A stretch of DNA of 64,000 nt from Faecalibacterium prausnitzii (GTDB lineage Bacteria; Bacillota; Clostridia; Oscillospirales; Ruminococcaceae), in the NCBI RefSeq assembly GCF_003287405.1, contig NZ_PRLD01000009.1, forward strand, positions 62,001 to 126,000. The letters run 5' to 3'. The position numbers and the translations under genes were made by a program. The notes under the pieces were generated by a model that worked only from the letters and a program-made list of their open reading frames with translations, did no database searches and was not told the origin of the DNA. Positions 42,909 to 53,214 of the stretch are shown here, in pieces (within the stretch, counting starts at the first letter, position 1; the number at the start of each line of letters is the position of its first letter).

Positions 42909-44612
42909 ATGAGATTTGATCGTCGTATTTCGCGCCGCAGCTTCCTGGCAGCTGCCGGTGTTGCCTCCGCAGCACTGGCTCTGACAGCCTGCGGCGGCTC
43001 TTCCAGCTCCGTGGCGGCTTCTTCCGCTTCCGGCACTGCTTCCTCTGCAGCTGGCACTGCACAGGGTGGCACCCTGAACATTATGCTGGAGACCGAGGTT
43101 CAGTCGCTGGATCCGCAGATCGCCACCGACGGCACCTCCTTTGAGGTCATCGCCGATTACACCGACGGCCTGATGCAGATGGATGCAGACGGCGCAGCAG
43201 TTCCCGCCATTGCAGAGACCTACGACATCAGCGAGGACGGCAAGACCTACACCTTCCACCTGCGGGAAGCCAAGTGGTCCAACGGCGATGCCGTTACCGC
43301 TGCCGATTTCGTGTTTGGCTGGCAGCGTGCCGTAGACCCCGCCAACGCTTCCGAGTATTCCTATATGCTTTCTGATATCGGTCAGGTGGTCAACGCTGCC
43401 GAGATCATTGCCGGCGAAAAGCCTGTCACCGATCTGGGCGTCACCGCAGTGGACGACAAGACGCTGGAGGTCCAGCTGAATGTTCCTGTCAGCTACTTTT
43501 TGAGCCTGATGTATTTCCCCACCTTCTATCCGGTCAACGAGGCTTTCTTCAACACCTGCAAGGACACCTTCGGCACCAGCCCCGACACGGTGCTGTCCAA
43601 CGGCGCTTTCAAGCTGACGGATTACCAGCCGGCTGCTACTGCCTTTACGCTGGAAAAGAACCCCGATTACTACGATGCTGCTAAGGTCGCACTGGACGGT
43701 CTGGCCTATCAGGTCATCAAGGACAGCCAGCAGGCACTGATGAGCTACCAGACCGGTGCTCTGGATATGACCCTGCTGAACGGCGAGCAGGTGGATCAGG
43801 TCAAGGATGACCCCGAATTTACCAGCGTGGGCGCCGGTTACCTGTGGTACATCAGCCCCAACATCGACGGTGTGCCGGAGCTTGCCAACGAGAACCTGCG
43901 CAAGGCCATCACCTTTGCACTGGATCGTGACGCCATTACCGGGGACGTGCTGAAGGATGGCTCTGCACCCTGCTACACCGCGGTTCCGCCGCAGTTTGCC
44001 ACCGGCCCCGACGGCAGCGATTTCAGCGCCGACCAGACCAAGTTTGCAGAGTTCTGCGCTTATGATGCCGACAAGGCCAAGGAGTACTACGAGCAGGCCA
44101 AGAGCGAGCTGGGCAAGGACTCCTTCACCTTCAACATGGTGGTGGATGCCGATGACGCACCCCAGAAGGTGGCACAGGTCGTCAAGGAGCAGCTGGAGAC
44201 CACGCTGGCAGGCTTTACCCTGAACCTGACCGTGGAACCCAAGAAGCAGCGCGTGCAGGATTTGCAGGACGGCAACTTTGAGATCGGCCTGACCCGCTGG
44301 GGCCCCGACTACGCCGACCCCATGACCTATCTGGGTATGTGGGTGACCGGCAACTCCAACAACTACGGTCTGTGGAGCGATGCCGACTACGATGCCATCA
44401 TTGACGAGTGCACCACCGGCGATCTGTGCACCGACCCCGAGGGCCGCTGGGCTGCTTTGTACGAGGCAGAGCAGATCGTTCTGGAGCAGGCAGTCATCTT
44501 CCCGCTGTACGGCCAGTGCAATGCCGAGATGGTCTCCTCTGCTGTTACCGGCGTAGATTTCCACCCTGTGGCACTGAACCGCGTGTACAAGAACGCTACT
44601 AAGAGCGAGTAA
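42909..44612 (+). CDS. oppA: Oligopeptide ABC transporter substrate-binding lipoprotein
   Basis: ATG 42909 follows GAGAGGGG. The N-terminus has twin arginines (RISRRSFLAAAG) and a lipobox ending in LTAC (C28), so export may use the Tat route before lipidation. After a Ser/Ala linker, the family 5 solute-binding fold begins at LNIMLETEVQSLDPQ and includes the signature YTFHLREAKWSNGDAVTAADFVFGWQR (positions about 116-142) and WGPDYADPMTYL. 567 residues is normal for OppA. It captures peptides outside the membrane for the permease encoded just downstream. A hairpin separates it from oppB. Confidence 0.9.
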   Translation: MRFDRRISRRSFLAAAGVASAALALTACGGSSSSVAASSASGTASSAAGTAQGGTLNIMLETEVQSLDPQIATDGTSFEVIADYTDGLMQMDADGAAVPAIAETYDISEDGKTYTFHLREAKWSNGDAVTAADFVFGWQRAVDPANASEYSYMLSDIGQVVNAAEIIAGEKPVTDLGVTAVDDKTLEVQLNVPVSYFLSLMYFPTFYPVNEAFFNTCKDTFGTSPDTVLSNGAFKLTDYQPAATAFTLEKNPDYYDAAKVALDGLAYQVIKDSQQALMSYQTGALDMTLLNGEQVDQVKDDPEFTSVGAGYLWYISPNIDGVPELANENLRKAITFALDRDAITGDVLKDGSAPCYTAVPPQFATGPDGSDFSADQTKFAEFCAYDADKAKEYYEQAKSELGKDSFTFNMVVDADDAPQKVAQVVKEQLETTLAGFTLNLTVEPKKQRVQDLQDGNFEIGLTRWGPDYADPMTYLGMWVTGNSNNYGLWSDADYDAIIDECTTGDLCTDPEGRWAALYEAEQIVLEQAVIFPLYGQCNAEMVSSAVTGVDFHPVALNRVYKNATKSE

Positions 44613-44637
44613 AACTGAAAGCACACTGAACAAGGCC

Positions 44638-44674
44638 GCACAGTGGCCCGCAAAGAGCCACTGTGCGCCTTTTT
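44638..44674 (+). terminator. Partial terminator between oppA and oppB
   Basis: GCACAGTGGC and GCCACTGTGC pair perfectly over 10 bp and are followed by GCCTTTTTG. Such intercistronic hairpins usually keep the binding protein in excess over the permease. Confidence 0.75.
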
Positions 44675-44747
44675 GACATTGTGCCTGTACGCGGCAGGCG
44701 AACGATTGACCGCGAAAAACGCTTTGGACAAAGGGGGTCCACCCGAC

Positions 44748-45683
44748 GTGAAAAAGTACACACTCAAGCGAATCCTGACATCGCTGTTCACGCTGCTGGC
44801 AATCCTGCTGGTGCTGTTCATCCTGATGCAGCTGATGCCCGGCTCGCCCTTCAATGATGAAAAGCTGACGCCCGATATGCGGGCAGCCCTATATGCAAAG
44901 TACGGCCTTGACCAGCCCATCTATATCCAGTTCTTCCGCTATGTGGGCAATATGCTCCGGGGCGATCTGGGTGTCAGCTACAATATCTCCAAAAATACGC
45001 CCATCTCTCAGCTCATCCAGTCCCGTCTGCCCATCTCCATTCAGGTGGGCGGCATGGCGGTCACGCTGGGTGCCATCGTAGGTCTGGTGCTGGGCATCCT
45101 CGCCGCCTTAAAGCGGGATACCGTGGTGGACACCATTGCTACCATCATCTCGGTCATCGGCGTATCGGTGCCGTCCTATGTGTTCGCACTGGCGCTGAGC
45201 TACACCTTCGGCTTCAAATTCCGCTGGTTCCCCATGCTGTTTTCCGCCAAGGACATCTTTGGCTCCAGCGTGCTGCCCAGCATTTCGCTTTCCATGTTTA
45301 CCATGGCATCCATTGCCCGCTTTACCCGCAGTGAGATGATCGAGGTGCTGGATTCCGATTATATGCTGCTGGCTGAGAGCAAGGGCATTTCCGGCCCGGC
45401 GCTGATCTTCCGCCACGCGCTGCGCAACGCCCTGATCCCCATCATCACGGTGCTGGCACCGCTGATCGTGGATCTGATGACCGGCTCGCTGGTGGTGGAA
45501 AAGATCTTTGCCATCCCCGGCGTGGGCAGCCTGCTGGTAACAGCCATCCAGTCCAACGATTACAACGTGGTCATTGGTCTGAGCTTTATTTACAGTGCCA
45601 TGTACATTGGCATCATGCTGGTCGTTGACCTGCTGTACGGCATCATCGACCCGCGCATTCGTTTGGCAAAGGGGGACGACTAA
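44748..45683 (+). CDS. oppB: Oligopeptide ABC transporter permease OppB
   Basis: GTG 44748 follows AAGGGGGT; the frame from 44643 lies in the terminator. The 311-residue protein has six membrane helices with the DppB/OppB pattern: KRILTSLFTLLAILLVLFIL, LDQPIYIQFFRYVGNMLRGDLG, and the EAA loop around SEMIEVLDSDYMLLAESKGI, which contacts the ATPases. It forms half of the membrane channel with OppC. The gene is followed directly by oppC. Confidence 0.92.
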   Translation: MKKYTLKRILTSLFTLLAILLVLFILMQLMPGSPFNDEKLTPDMRAALYAKYGLDQPIYIQFFRYVGNMLRGDLGVSYNISKNTPISQLIQSRLPISIQVGGMAVTLGAIVGLVLGILAALKRDTVVDTIATIISVIGVSVPSYVFALALSYTFGFKFRWFPMLFSAKDIFGSSVLPSISLSMFTMASIARFTRSEMIEVLDSDYMLLAESKGISGPALIFRHALRNALIPIITVLAPLIVDLMTGSLVVEKIFAIPGVGSLLVTAIQSNDYNVVIGLSFIYSAMYIGIMLVVDLLYGIIDPRIRLAKGDD

Positions 45684-46787
45684 ATGGCAGAAAAAGCGAT
45701 CCGGCTGGGCGGCGAATCCACCGCCGATGCCATTGTCAGCGCCGTGGATGCAATGTACACGGAGCACACCTTTGCGGAAAAGGATTTTGCCCTCAAGCAC
45801 AACGAGGACGAGATCAGCGTGGATACCAACTTTGCGGCGCAGAACTTCTGGAAGGAAGCGCTCATCCGCTTTTTCAATAAAAAGAGCGCCGTGCTGGGGC
45901 TTGTCCTCATCGTTGTCATCGTGCTGCTGGCCGTATTTGGCCCGGGCATGAACAGCTACACCTACTCCGGGCAGGATCTGAGCCAGAAAAACTTTGCACC
46001 CCGCGTGCCGGGCATTGAGCAGTTCGGCATTCTGGACGGCAGCGAGAAGATGAGCACCACCACCGGCACCAAGGTGACCAACGCCTATCAGGAAAAGGAT
46101 AAGCTGGACGTCTACTACTGGTTCGGCAGCGACCTGTACGGCCGCGACATCTGGACCCGCACATGGGAAGGCGCGCGCGTCTCCCTGATCATCGCGGTGG
46201 CCGCTGCGATCATTGATATGCTTATCGGCATGAGCTACGGCCTGATCTCCGGCTACTTTGGCGGCAGGGTGGATATGGTGATGCAGCGCTTTCTGGAAGT
46301 AGCCAACGGCATCCCCCGGCTGGTCATCGTCACACTGCTGCTGCTGGTATTGCAGCCCGGCATGGTGACCATCATCTTTGCCCTGATGCTGACCGAGTGG
46401 GTGGGCATGAGCCGCATCGCCCGCGCCGAGATGCTCAAGCTGAAGGATCAGGAGTTCGTTCTGGCGTCCCGCACGCTGGGTGCAGGCAGCTTCTTCATTA
46501 TCTTTAAAGAAGTGCTGCCCAACATCATCGGACCCATCATCACGCAGGTCATGTTCAGCATCCCGACCGCTATCTTCACCGAGGCGTTCCTCTCCTTCGT
46601 GGGTCTGGGCATCCCGGTGCCGCAGTGCTCGCTGGGTTCTCTGATCAGCGAGCTGTACAACAGCTTTACCACCCATCCGTATCAGATCATCCCGCCCATT
46701 GTAGTCATGAGCCTGCTGATGCTCAGCTTCAACCTTGTGGCGGACGGCCTGCGCGAGGCGCTGGACCCCAAGATGAAGAGTATGTAA
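45684..46787 (+). CDS. oppC: Oligopeptide ABC transporter permease OppC
   Basis: The ATG directly follows the oppB stop (TAAATG). The protein has a long soluble N-terminus (1-65) with an acidic segment, then a membrane helix (AVLGLVLIVVIVLLAVFGPG). An extracellular stretch ends in the family motif WFGSDLYGRDIWTR. Five more helices follow, with the EAA loop around RAEMLKLKDQEFVLASRTLG. It pairs with OppB. The 367 residues are slightly longer than usual because of the N-terminal and extracellular inserts. Confidence 0.92.
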   Translation: MAEKAIRLGGESTADAIVSAVDAMYTEHTFAEKDFALKHNEDEISVDTNFAAQNFWKEALIRFFNKKSAVLGLVLIVVIVLLAVFGPGMNSYTYSGQDLSQKNFAPRVPGIEQFGILDGSEKMSTTTGTKVTNAYQEKDKLDVYYWFGSDLYGRDIWTRTWEGARVSLIIAVAAAIIDMLIGMSYGLISGYFGGRVDMVMQRFLEVANGIPRLVIVTLLLLVLQPGMVTIIFALMLTEWVGMSRIARAEMLKLKDQEFVLASRTLGAGSFFIIFKEVLPNIIGPIITQVMFSIPTAIFTEAFLSFVGLGIPVPQCSLGSLISELYNSFTTHPYQIIPPIVVMSLLMLSFNLVADGLREALDPKMKSM

Positions 46788-46800
46788 GGAGGAACACCCC

Positions 46801-47898
46801 ATGCCTGAAACAAAAAAAGAACAGGTCTTGTCGGTGCGAGACCTTGATATCACCTTTAAGACCACCGCAGGCCCGGTGCACGCCATCCGCGGCGTGAACA
46901 TCGACCTGTACAAGGGCGAGACGGTCGCGCTGGTGGGCGAGTCCGGTTCCGGCAAGTCCGTCACCATGAAAGCCGCCATGGGCATTCTGGCCAAGAATGC
47001 CACCGTGAACAGCGGCAGCATCCGGTTCAGCTACCACCACGCCGACGGCAGCCCGGAGACCGTGGACCTGCTGCAAAAGGACAAAAAGTGGATCCGCCGC
47101 CACATCAACGGCAAGCGCATCGCCATGGTTTTCCAGGATCCCATGACCAGCCTTGACCCCACCATGACCATCGGCAAGCAGATCATGGAGGGAATGCTCT
47201 GGCACTTCAAAATGCCCAAGGCGGAAGCCTACAAAAAGGCGCTGGAACTGCTGGAAGAGGTGGGCATCACCGATGCGGAAAAGCGGATGAAAAACTACCC
47301 GCACCAGCTGTCCGGCGGTATGCGCCAGCGTGTGGTCATTGCCATTGCGCTCTCCTGCGACCCCGACCTGCTCATCTGTGATGAGCCCACCACCGCGCTG
47401 GATGTGACCATTCAGGCCAAAATTCTGGAGCTGATCCGCCGCATCCAAAAGGAGCGCGGCATCTCGGTCATCTATATCACCCACGACCTTGGCGTTGTGG
47501 CAAAGGTGGCAGATTATGTGGATGTGATGTACGCCGGCAAGATCGTGGAGACCGGCACTATCGACGAGATCTTCTACGACCCCAAGCACCCCTACACATG
47601 GGGTCTGCTGTCGGCTATGCCCGACCTTGACACCGCTGATGACCGTCTGTATACCATTCCCGGCTCGCCGCCGAACCTGCTGCACGAGAAGCCCGGCGAT
47701 GCCTTTGCACCCCGCAACCGCTTTGCGCTGAACATCGACGATGAGATCGACCCGCCCATGTTCAAGATCAGCGATACCCACTATGCGGCAACATGGCTGC
47801 TGGACCCCCGTGCCCCCAAGGTGGAGATGCCGCCGGAGCTCAAGGAGCGCATTGCCCGCATGAAAGCAGAAGCAAAAAAGATCGAGGAGGCGGAATAA
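46801..47898 (+). CDS. oppD: Oligopeptide ABC transporter ATPase OppD
   Basis: AAGGAGG precedes the ATG. Canonical ABC motifs are seen: Walker [10 protein letters not shown] loop [10 protein letters not shown], signature LSGGMRQRV, Walker [13 protein letters not shown] and switch His in YITHDLG. The C-terminal oligopeptide/dipeptide extension IPGSPPNL follows. It powers uptake together with OppF. An insert with charged residues (about 75-100, [14 protein letters not shown]) lies between Walker A and the Q loop, as is common in this family. Confidence 0.93.
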   Translation: MPETKKEQVLSVRDLDITFKTTAGPVHAIRGVNIDLYKGETVALVGESGSGKSVTMKAAMGILAKNATVNSGSIRFSYHHADGSPETVDLLQKDKKWIRRHINGKRIAMVFQDPMTSLDPTMTIGKQIMEGMLWHFKMPKAEAYKKALELLEEVGITDAEKRMKNYPHQLSGGMRQRVVIAIALSCDPDLLICDEPTTALDVTIQAKILELIRRIQKERGISVIYITHDLGVVAKVADYVDVMYAGKIVETGTIDEIFYDPKHPYTWGLLSAMPDLDTADDRLYTIPGSPPNLLHEKPGDAFAPRNRFALNIDDEIDPPMFKISDTHYAATWLLDPRAPKVEMPPELKERIARMKAEAKKIEEAE

Positions 47899-48831
47899 AT
47901 GGCAGCACAGAGCACGACCCCGCTGCTGAAGGTCGAGGGGCTGAAGCAGTATTTCCGCGTCAATAAGAATTTCACGGTCAAGGCGGTGGACGATGTCAGT
48001 TTTGAGATCTACCCCGGCGAGACCTACGGTCTGGTGGGCGAGTCCGGCTCGGGCAAATCCACCATCGGACGCAGCATCATCCGCCTGTACGACCCCACTG
48101 CGGGCAAGATCACCTTTGACGGGCAGGATATCAGCGGCCGTCTGACCCATGCGCAGAACAACACCCTGCGCACCCAGATGCAGATGATTTTCCAGGACCC
48201 CATGGCGTCCCTGAACCCCCGCAAGAAGGTGGAGGACATCATCGGCGAGGGGCTGGATATCCACCATCTATGCAAAACGCAGGCAGAGCGCCGCGAAAAA
48301 GTGGAAAAGATCCTTGCCAAGGTCGGCCTTGCCCCGGAGCACGCCGAGCGCTATCCCCACCAGTTCTCCGGCGGTCAGCGCCAGCGCGTGGGCATTGCCC
48401 GCGCCCTCATCATGAACCCCAAGCTCATTATTGCGGATGAGTGCATCTCGGCACTGGATGTGTCCATTCAGGCACAGGTGGTCAACCTGATGAAGGATAT
48501 CCAGCAGGAGACCGGCACGGCGTATCTGTTCATCGCCCACGACCTGTCCATGGTCAAGTACATCTCCGACCGCATCGGTGTGCTGCATCTGGGCCACCTG
48601 CTGGAAACGGGCACCACCGAGGAGATCTTTGAGCACCCCATCCACCCCTACACCCGGAGCCTGCTGTCGGCCATTCCGCTGCCGAACCCGGTGGTCGAAA
48701 AGCGCCGCGTGGCGGAAACTTATGACTATGCCACCTCCGGCATCGACTATTCCAAGGGCACCAGCCACCATGTGGAGGGCAGCCATTACGTCAAGTGTAC
48801 GGACGAAGAATTTGCCAAGTGGTGCAAATAA
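47899..48831 (+). CDS. oppF: Oligopeptide ABC transporter ATPase OppF
   Basis: The ATG immediately follows the oppD stop; GAGGAGG is in the end of oppD. Motifs: Walker [10 protein letters not shown] loop FQDPMASLNP, signature FSGGQRQRV, Walker B LIIADECISALD, in which the usual Pro is Cys, and the switch His in FIAHDLS. The C-terminus has the short oligopeptide-binding extension with IPLPNP, then a truncated tail. It is the second ATPase of the transporter and the last gene of the operon. Confidence 0.92.
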   Translation: MAAQSTTPLLKVEGLKQYFRVNKNFTVKAVDDVSFEIYPGETYGLVGESGSGKSTIGRSIIRLYDPTAGKITFDGQDISGRLTHAQNNTLRTQMQMIFQDPMASLNPRKKVEDIIGEGLDIHHLCKTQAERREKVEKILAKVGLAPEHAERYPHQFSGGQRQRVGIARALIMNPKLIIADECISALDVSIQAQVVNLMKDIQQETGTAYLFIAHDLSMVKYISDRIGVLHLGHLLETGTTEEIFEHPIHPYTRSLLSAIPLPNPVVEKRRVAETYDYATSGIDYSKGTSHHVEGSHYVKCTDEEFAKWCK

Positions 48832-48865
48832 GACCTGACAGGCCGCAGAAAGCCGCCTGATCTCC

Positions 48866-48922
48866 CTACAAGCAGAACACCCCCGGCAGCTGCAGCCGCT
48901 GCCGGGGGTGTTCTGCTTGTAG
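48866..48922. terminator. Perfect 25-bp hairpin between convergent genes
   Basis: 48866-48890 and 48898-48922 pair without mismatch around TGCAGCC. Neither strand has a strong T-run. It lies between oppF and the convergent acetolactate synthase remnant and may terminate both. Confidence 0.7.
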
Positions 48923-48930
48923 CACAAAGC

Positions 48931-49149
48931 TCAGGTCTCGCTTTGCCGGTATACCTCCTTCAGGTGGGCAGAAAGCTTCATGTTTTCGCTGTAATCCACA
49001 GGGACTACGATCACGCTGGGCACCGTCTGCCGGAAGGCTTCTTCCAGCGTGGGGATGAGGTCGGCGGCTTTTTCCACCCGGTAGCCCTTGCAGTGCATGG
49101 CCTCGGCCAGCAGCTTTTTGCAGACTTCTGCAAGAGCCAATTTACACAA
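48931..49149 (-). pseudogene. alsS: C-terminal fragment of acetolactate synthase (alsS-like)
   Basis: The minus-strand frame encodes GYRVEKAADLIPTLEEAF and PSVIVVPVDYSENMKL, the last strand-helix elements of the TPP-binding domain in catabolic acetolactate synthases (family ending GPVVIDVPVDYSDN). The upstream 480 residues are absent and the first 17 codons do not match the family. It is a gene end left by a deletion. Confidence 0.65.
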
Positions 49150-49182
49150 AAAGTGCGGGGCGCAACGGCGTTTCTTGTCTTG

Positions 49183-50172
49183 TTATGCTTCCTTGCTTTT
49201 ATCCAGCGCATCGAACTGCTGCAGGATCTGGGGGTCTTTCAGCTTGATGACCTTGCCGGAAAGGTAGTGCAGGGTGTTTTCCTCCGGCACATCCAGAAAG
49301 CTGATGCGCACAGCGCACAGCGCCTGCGTTTTTGTGCCGGTGCGCTCGTTCATCTTGCGGTTGCCGTATTTGATATCGCCCAGCACCGGCTTGCCCAGAT
49401 AGGCCAGATGTGCACGGATCTGATGGGTGCGCCCGGTGACAAGGCCGATCTTGCACAGGGCAAAAGGGCCTGCGGTGCGCAGCACGTCCACGTCCGTGAT
49501 GATCTGCTTGCGGCGCTCGTCCTGCGATTGATGGGCGTGGATGCTGACCTTGTTGTTCTTCTCGTCGTGCTCCCACCATGCGGTGAACCGCCCGGACTGC
49601 GGGATGCCTACCGTGATGGTGTAGTATTCCTTTTTCAGCAGGTCGGTGCGGATGATCTCGTTCATGTCCCGCAGGGCGGCGTAGTTCTTGGCGGCGATCA
49701 CCAGCCCCTCGGTGCCGCGGTCCAGCCGGTTGCAGATGCCGGGCTTGAAGCGGTTCTCGCCGTGGGGGTCGTATTCGCCCTTCTGGGTCAGGTATTGGGT
49801 AAAGGCGTCCACCAGATTGGCATCGCCGGTGCGGTCGCTGTGGCACAGCAGGTGAGTGGGCTTGTACAGCACCGCAAGGTTTTCGTCCTCATAGATGACC
49901 GTCACCTTGGGCTGATTGGGCTGCTTTTTGGGGGCAGCCTTCTGCACCGGCTTTGCGCCCTCGGGCGGGAAAAACTCATCGTTGATGTACAGCTCGATCA
50001 GATCTCCCGCCTGCAAACGGTATTCCGGCGCGGCTTTTTTGCCGTTTACCTTCACCCGCTTGTTGCGGAAACTCTTGTACAGCAGGCTGGTGGGAAAATC
50101 GCGGGTCACGCTCTGCACAAAGCGCGAAAGACGCACGCCGTCATCGTTGGCGGTGGCAGTAAATTGTTTCAT
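49183..50172 (-). CDS. RluA-family rRNA pseudouridine synthase with S4 domain (329 aa)
   Basis: Residues 12-70 form an S4 RNA-binding domain (RLSRFVQSV, KRVKVNGKKA). The catalytic domain follows with the RluA motif CNRLDRGTEGL (D151 the nucleophile), and RTHQIRAHLAYLGKPVLGD near the end. Members isomerise uridine in 23S rRNA. The HRLD of the motif is NRLD here, as in some Clostridia. The linker at 72-88 is rich in Lys, Pro and Gln. It is an orphan on the minus strand. Confidence 0.88.
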   Translation of the reverse strand: MKQFTATANDDGVRLSRFVQSVTRDFPTSLLYKSFRNKRVKVNGKKAAPEYRLQAGDLIELYINDEFFPPEGAKPVQKAAPKKQPNQPKVTVIYEDENLAVLYKPTHLLCHSDRTGDANLVDAFTQYLTQKGEYDPHGENRFKPGICNRLDRGTEGLVIAAKNYAALRDMNEIIRTDLLKKEYYTITVGIPQSGRFTAWWEHDEKNNKVSIHAHQSQDERRKQIITDVDVLRTAGPFALCKIGLVTGRTHQIRAHLAYLGKPVLGDIKYGNRKMNERTGTKTQALCAVRISFLDVPEENTLHYLSGKVIKLKDPQILQQFDALDKSKEA

Positions 50173-50281
50173 AAAGCTATCCTCATCGTTTTTGTCAGAA
50201 TCATGCTTTTATAGTAATACAGGCGGGGCGGGAAGTCAACGCGCATTCCGGTGCAAAATCCGGGTTATTTTTGCAGAACGC

Positions 50282-50310
50282 TTGTGTTTGCGTCGCAAAA
50301 TGGGTACTAT
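50282..50310 (+). promoter_or_regulatory. Promoter of radC
   Basis: TTGTGT (50282-50287), 17-bp spacer, TACTAT (50305-50310), 33 bases before the start codon. Confidence 0.6.
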
Positions 50311-50342
50311 AAGGAGAGAACATAGAAAAAAGGAGTACCGCC

Positions 50343-51062
50343 ATGGCAGAGAATAAACGGCACAAGGGACATCGCCAGCGGATGCGGGAGAGGGTGCAGA
50401 ACTATGGGCTGGACAGCTTGGCAGAGCACGAGGCGCTGGAATATGTGCTTTACCTGACCAACGCCCAAAAGGATACCAACGGCATCGCCCACGATCTGAT
50501 CGACCGGTTCGGAGATTTTGCGGCGGTGCTGGAAGCCAGCGAGGAAGAGCTGTGCACTGTAGAGGGCGTAGGCCCCTCTACTGCCCGGATGCTGCATCTG
50601 CTGCCCCAGATCAGCCGGTACTATGGGCGCAGCCGCACCAGCACCACCCGCTGCATCAAGACCACCGAGCAGATGGGCAGCTATCTGATGGCAAAGTTTG
50701 CGTGGTCGGACTACGAGCGCGCCATGCTGGTCAGTCTGGACAGCCGCAAGCGGGTGCGCGCCGCCGTCTGGCTGCGGGAGGGCACCTCCGACCGGGTCAG
50801 TCTGGATATTAAGAACGTGGTGGCTGCTGCCATCAAGGGCGGCACGGACGCCGTGGTGCTCTGCCACAACCACCCCAACGGGGTGGCGCTGCCCTCGCTG
50901 GAGGATATGGACGCCACCGGCAGCATTGCCAGAGCGCTGGGGCTGGTAAATGTGCATCTGCTGGATCACTTCATCCTGACCGACACCGAGTATTTTTCCA
51001 TGCGGGAAGCCAACCGCCTGCCCATCTACGATTTCAAGACCGGTACGCTGTTCTGGCCGTAA
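50343..51062 (+). CDS. radC: RadC-family JAB-domain protein
   Basis: AAAAGGAG precedes the ATG. Residues 1-92 contain a helix-hairpin-helix segment (ELCTVEGVGPSTARML). Residues 108-235 form a JAB/MPN domain with the JAMM-type motif HNHPNG (H175, H177) followed by PSLEDMDAT. RadC proteins look like metalloproteases or nucleases; a DNA-repair role was once proposed but the function is not settled. It precedes uvrB, which has its own promoter. Confidence 0.88.
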   Translation: MAENKRHKGHRQRMRERVQNYGLDSLAEHEALEYVLYLTNAQKDTNGIAHDLIDRFGDFAAVLEASEEELCTVEGVGPSTARMLHLLPQISRYYGRSRTSTTRCIKTTEQMGSYLMAKFAWSDYERAMLVSLDSRKRVRAAVWLREGTSDRVSLDIKNVVAAAIKGGTDAVVLCHNHPNGVALPSLEDMDATGSIARALGLVNVHLLDHFILTDTEYFSMREANRLPIYDFKTGTLFWP

Positions 51063-51074
51063 AACAAAAAACTG

Positions 51075-51103
51075 TTTACATTATAAAATGTGCGTGCTAT
51101 AAT
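51075..51103 (+). promoter_or_regulatory. Promoter of uvrBA
   Basis: TTTACA (51075-51080), 17-bp spacer, TATAAT (51098-51103), 53 bases before uvrB. No LexA-type (GAAC-N4-GTTC) box is visible in the vicinity. Confidence 0.8.
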
Positions 51104-51156
51104 ACAACTTGAAACAACAACAGATTGTGGTTATGTGTGCGGAAGGGAGAAAAACG

Positions 51157-53214
51157 ATGGCAGAGGAAAAATTTGAGCTGGTGTCGAACTATGCCCCCAC
51201 CGGCGACCAGCCTCAGGCGATCGCGCAGCTGGTGGAGGGGGTGCAGCGGGGCGACCGCTGCCAGACCCTGCTGGGCGTGACCGGCAGCGGCAAGACATTT
51301 ACTATGGCCAACGTCATTGCCCAGTGCAATCGCCCCACGCTGGTGCTGGCGCACAACAAAACGCTGGCGGCGCAGCTGTGCACCGAGTTCCGCTCGTTTT
51401 TCCCCAACAACGCGGTGGAGTACTTCGTCAGCTACTACGACTACTACCAGCCGGAAGCCTACATCCCCAGCACCGATACCTATATTGAAAAGGACAGCGC
51501 CATCAATGACGAGATCGACCGCCTGCGCCACTCGGCTACGGCGGCGCTTTCCGAGCGGCGGGACGTCATCATTGTGGCCTCGGTGTCCTGCATCTACTCG
51601 CTGGGCGACCCCATCGACTACCGCAGCATGGTCATCAGTCTGCGCCCCGGGATGCAGATGGAGCGGGATGAGCTGTGCAAAAAGCTGGTCGCCCTGCAAT
51701 ACGAGCGCAACGACGTGAATTTTGTGCGCAATAAGTTCCGGGTGCACGGCGACACGGTGGATATCTATCTGGCCTATATGAGCGAGCTGGCCATCCGGGT
51801 GGAGTTCTTCGGGGACGAGATCGACCGCATTACCGAGTTCAACCCCCTGACCGGCTCCAAGCAGAACGTGGTCAAGCACGTTGCCATCTTCCCGGCCAGC
51901 CACTATATCGTCAGCGCCGAAAAAAAGGCCGCTGCACTGGAAAAGATCCGCGCCGAGTGCGACGCACAGGTCAAGCAGTTCACCGCCGAGGGCAAGCTCA
52001 TCGAAGCGCAGCGCATTGCCCAGCGCACCAACTACGATATCGAGATGCTGAACGAGGTGGGCATCTGCAAGGGCATCGAAAACTATTCGGCGGTGCTGTC
52101 CGGCCGTGCACCGGGCAGTATGCCCACCACGCTGCTGGATTATTTCCCGGAGGATTTTCTGCTCTTTGTGGACGAGAGTCACGTCACCCTGCCGCAGGTG
52201 CGCGCCATGTACGGCGGCGACTACGCCCGCAAAAAAACGCTGGTGGAGTACGGCTTCCGTCTGCCGTCCGCCTTCGATAACCGCCCCCTGAAATTTGAGG
52301 AGGTGGAGTCCAAGCTCAACCAGATGATCTTTGTCTCCGCCACCCCCGGCGAGTACGAGCGCCGGAACAGCTCACAGGTGGCGCAGCAGGTCATCCGCCC
52401 CACGGGTCTGTTGGACCCGGTCATCTCGGTGCGTCCGGTGGAAGGGCAGGTGGTGGATCTTCTGGGCGAGATCAACGCCCGCATCCAGCGGCAGGAGCGG
52501 GTACTGGTGACCACCCTGACCAAAAAAATGGCCGAGGATCTCACCGATTACCTCACCGAGCAGGGGATCAAGGTCAAGTATATGCACCACGAGGTGGATA
52601 CCTTCGAGCGCATGGAGATCATCAAGGATCTGCGTCTGGGCAGCATCGACGTGGTAGTGGGCATCAACCTGCTGCGCGAGGGTCTGGACCTGCCGGAGGT
52701 GAGCCTTGTGGCCATTCTGGATGCCGACAAGGAGGGCTTTCTGCGCAGTGAGACCAGCCTGATCCAGACCATCGGCCGCGCCGCCCGCAACGCGGAGGGC
52801 ATGGTCATCATGTACGCCGATGTGGTGACCGACAGTATGGAGCGCGCCATCACCGAGACCGAGCGCCGTCGTGCCATCCAGATGGCCTATAATGAGGAAC
52901 ACGGCATCGTGCCCAAGACCATCGTAAAAGCCATTGCGGACAGCATCGAGATCAGCGATAAGGCCGAAAACGCCAAGCGCAACACCCGCCGCATGGGCAA
53001 AATGGAGCGGGAAGCTGCCATTGAGCGCCTGACCCGGGAGATGAAGGAAGCCGCGAAGCTGCTGGAATTTGAGCACGCTGCCTTCCTGCGGGATCAGATC
53101 GACCGCCTGCGCCGGGGCGAGAACCCTACCGTGGACTCCGCCGCCGAGACCGAGCGCAAACAGAACCATGCACAGACACAACGAAAAGGGAGAAAATACC
53201 TTGGCAAACGATAA
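51157..53214 (+). CDS. uvrB: Excinuclease ABC subunit B
   Basis: ATG 51157 follows AAGGGAG; the longer frame from 51109 overlaps the promoter region. 685 residues. Typical elements: [12 protein letters not shown], Walker A GVTGSGKT, the beta-hairpin [42 protein letters not shown], the helicase C part ([14 protein letters not shown], then [21 protein letters not shown]) and a C-terminal UVR coiled coil. UvrB takes damaged DNA from UvrA and loads UvrC in nucleotide excision repair. Confidence 0.96.
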   Translation: MAEEKFELVSNYAPTGDQPQAIAQLVEGVQRGDRCQTLLGVTGSGKTFTMANVIAQCNRPTLVLAHNKTLAAQLCTEFRSFFPNNAVEYFVSYYDYYQPEAYIPSTDTYIEKDSAINDEIDRLRHSATAALSERRDVIIVASVSCIYSLGDPIDYRSMVISLRPGMQMERDELCKKLVALQYERNDVNFVRNKFRVHGDTVDIYLAYMSELAIRVEFFGDEIDRITEFNPLTGSKQNVVKHVAIFPASHYIVSAEKKAAALEKIRAECDAQVKQFTAEGKLIEAQRIAQRTNYDIEMLNEVGICKGIENYSAVLSGRAPGSMPTTLLDYFPEDFLLFVDESHVTLPQVRAMYGGDYARKKTLVEYGFRLPSAFDNRPLKFEEVESKLNQMIFVSATPGEYERRNSSQVAQQVIRPTGLLDPVISVRPVEGQVVDLLGEINARIQRQERVLVTTLTKKMAEDLTDYLTEQGIKVKYMHHEVDTFERMEIIKDLRLGSIDVVVGINLLREGLDLPEVSLVAILDADKEGFLRSETSLIQTIGRAARNAEGMVIMYADVVTDSMERAITETERRRAIQMAYNEEHGIVPKTIVKAIADSIEISDKAENAKRNTRRMGKMEREAAIERLTREMKEAAKLLEFEHAAFLRDQIDRLRRGENPTVDSAAETERKQNHAQTQRKGRKYLGKR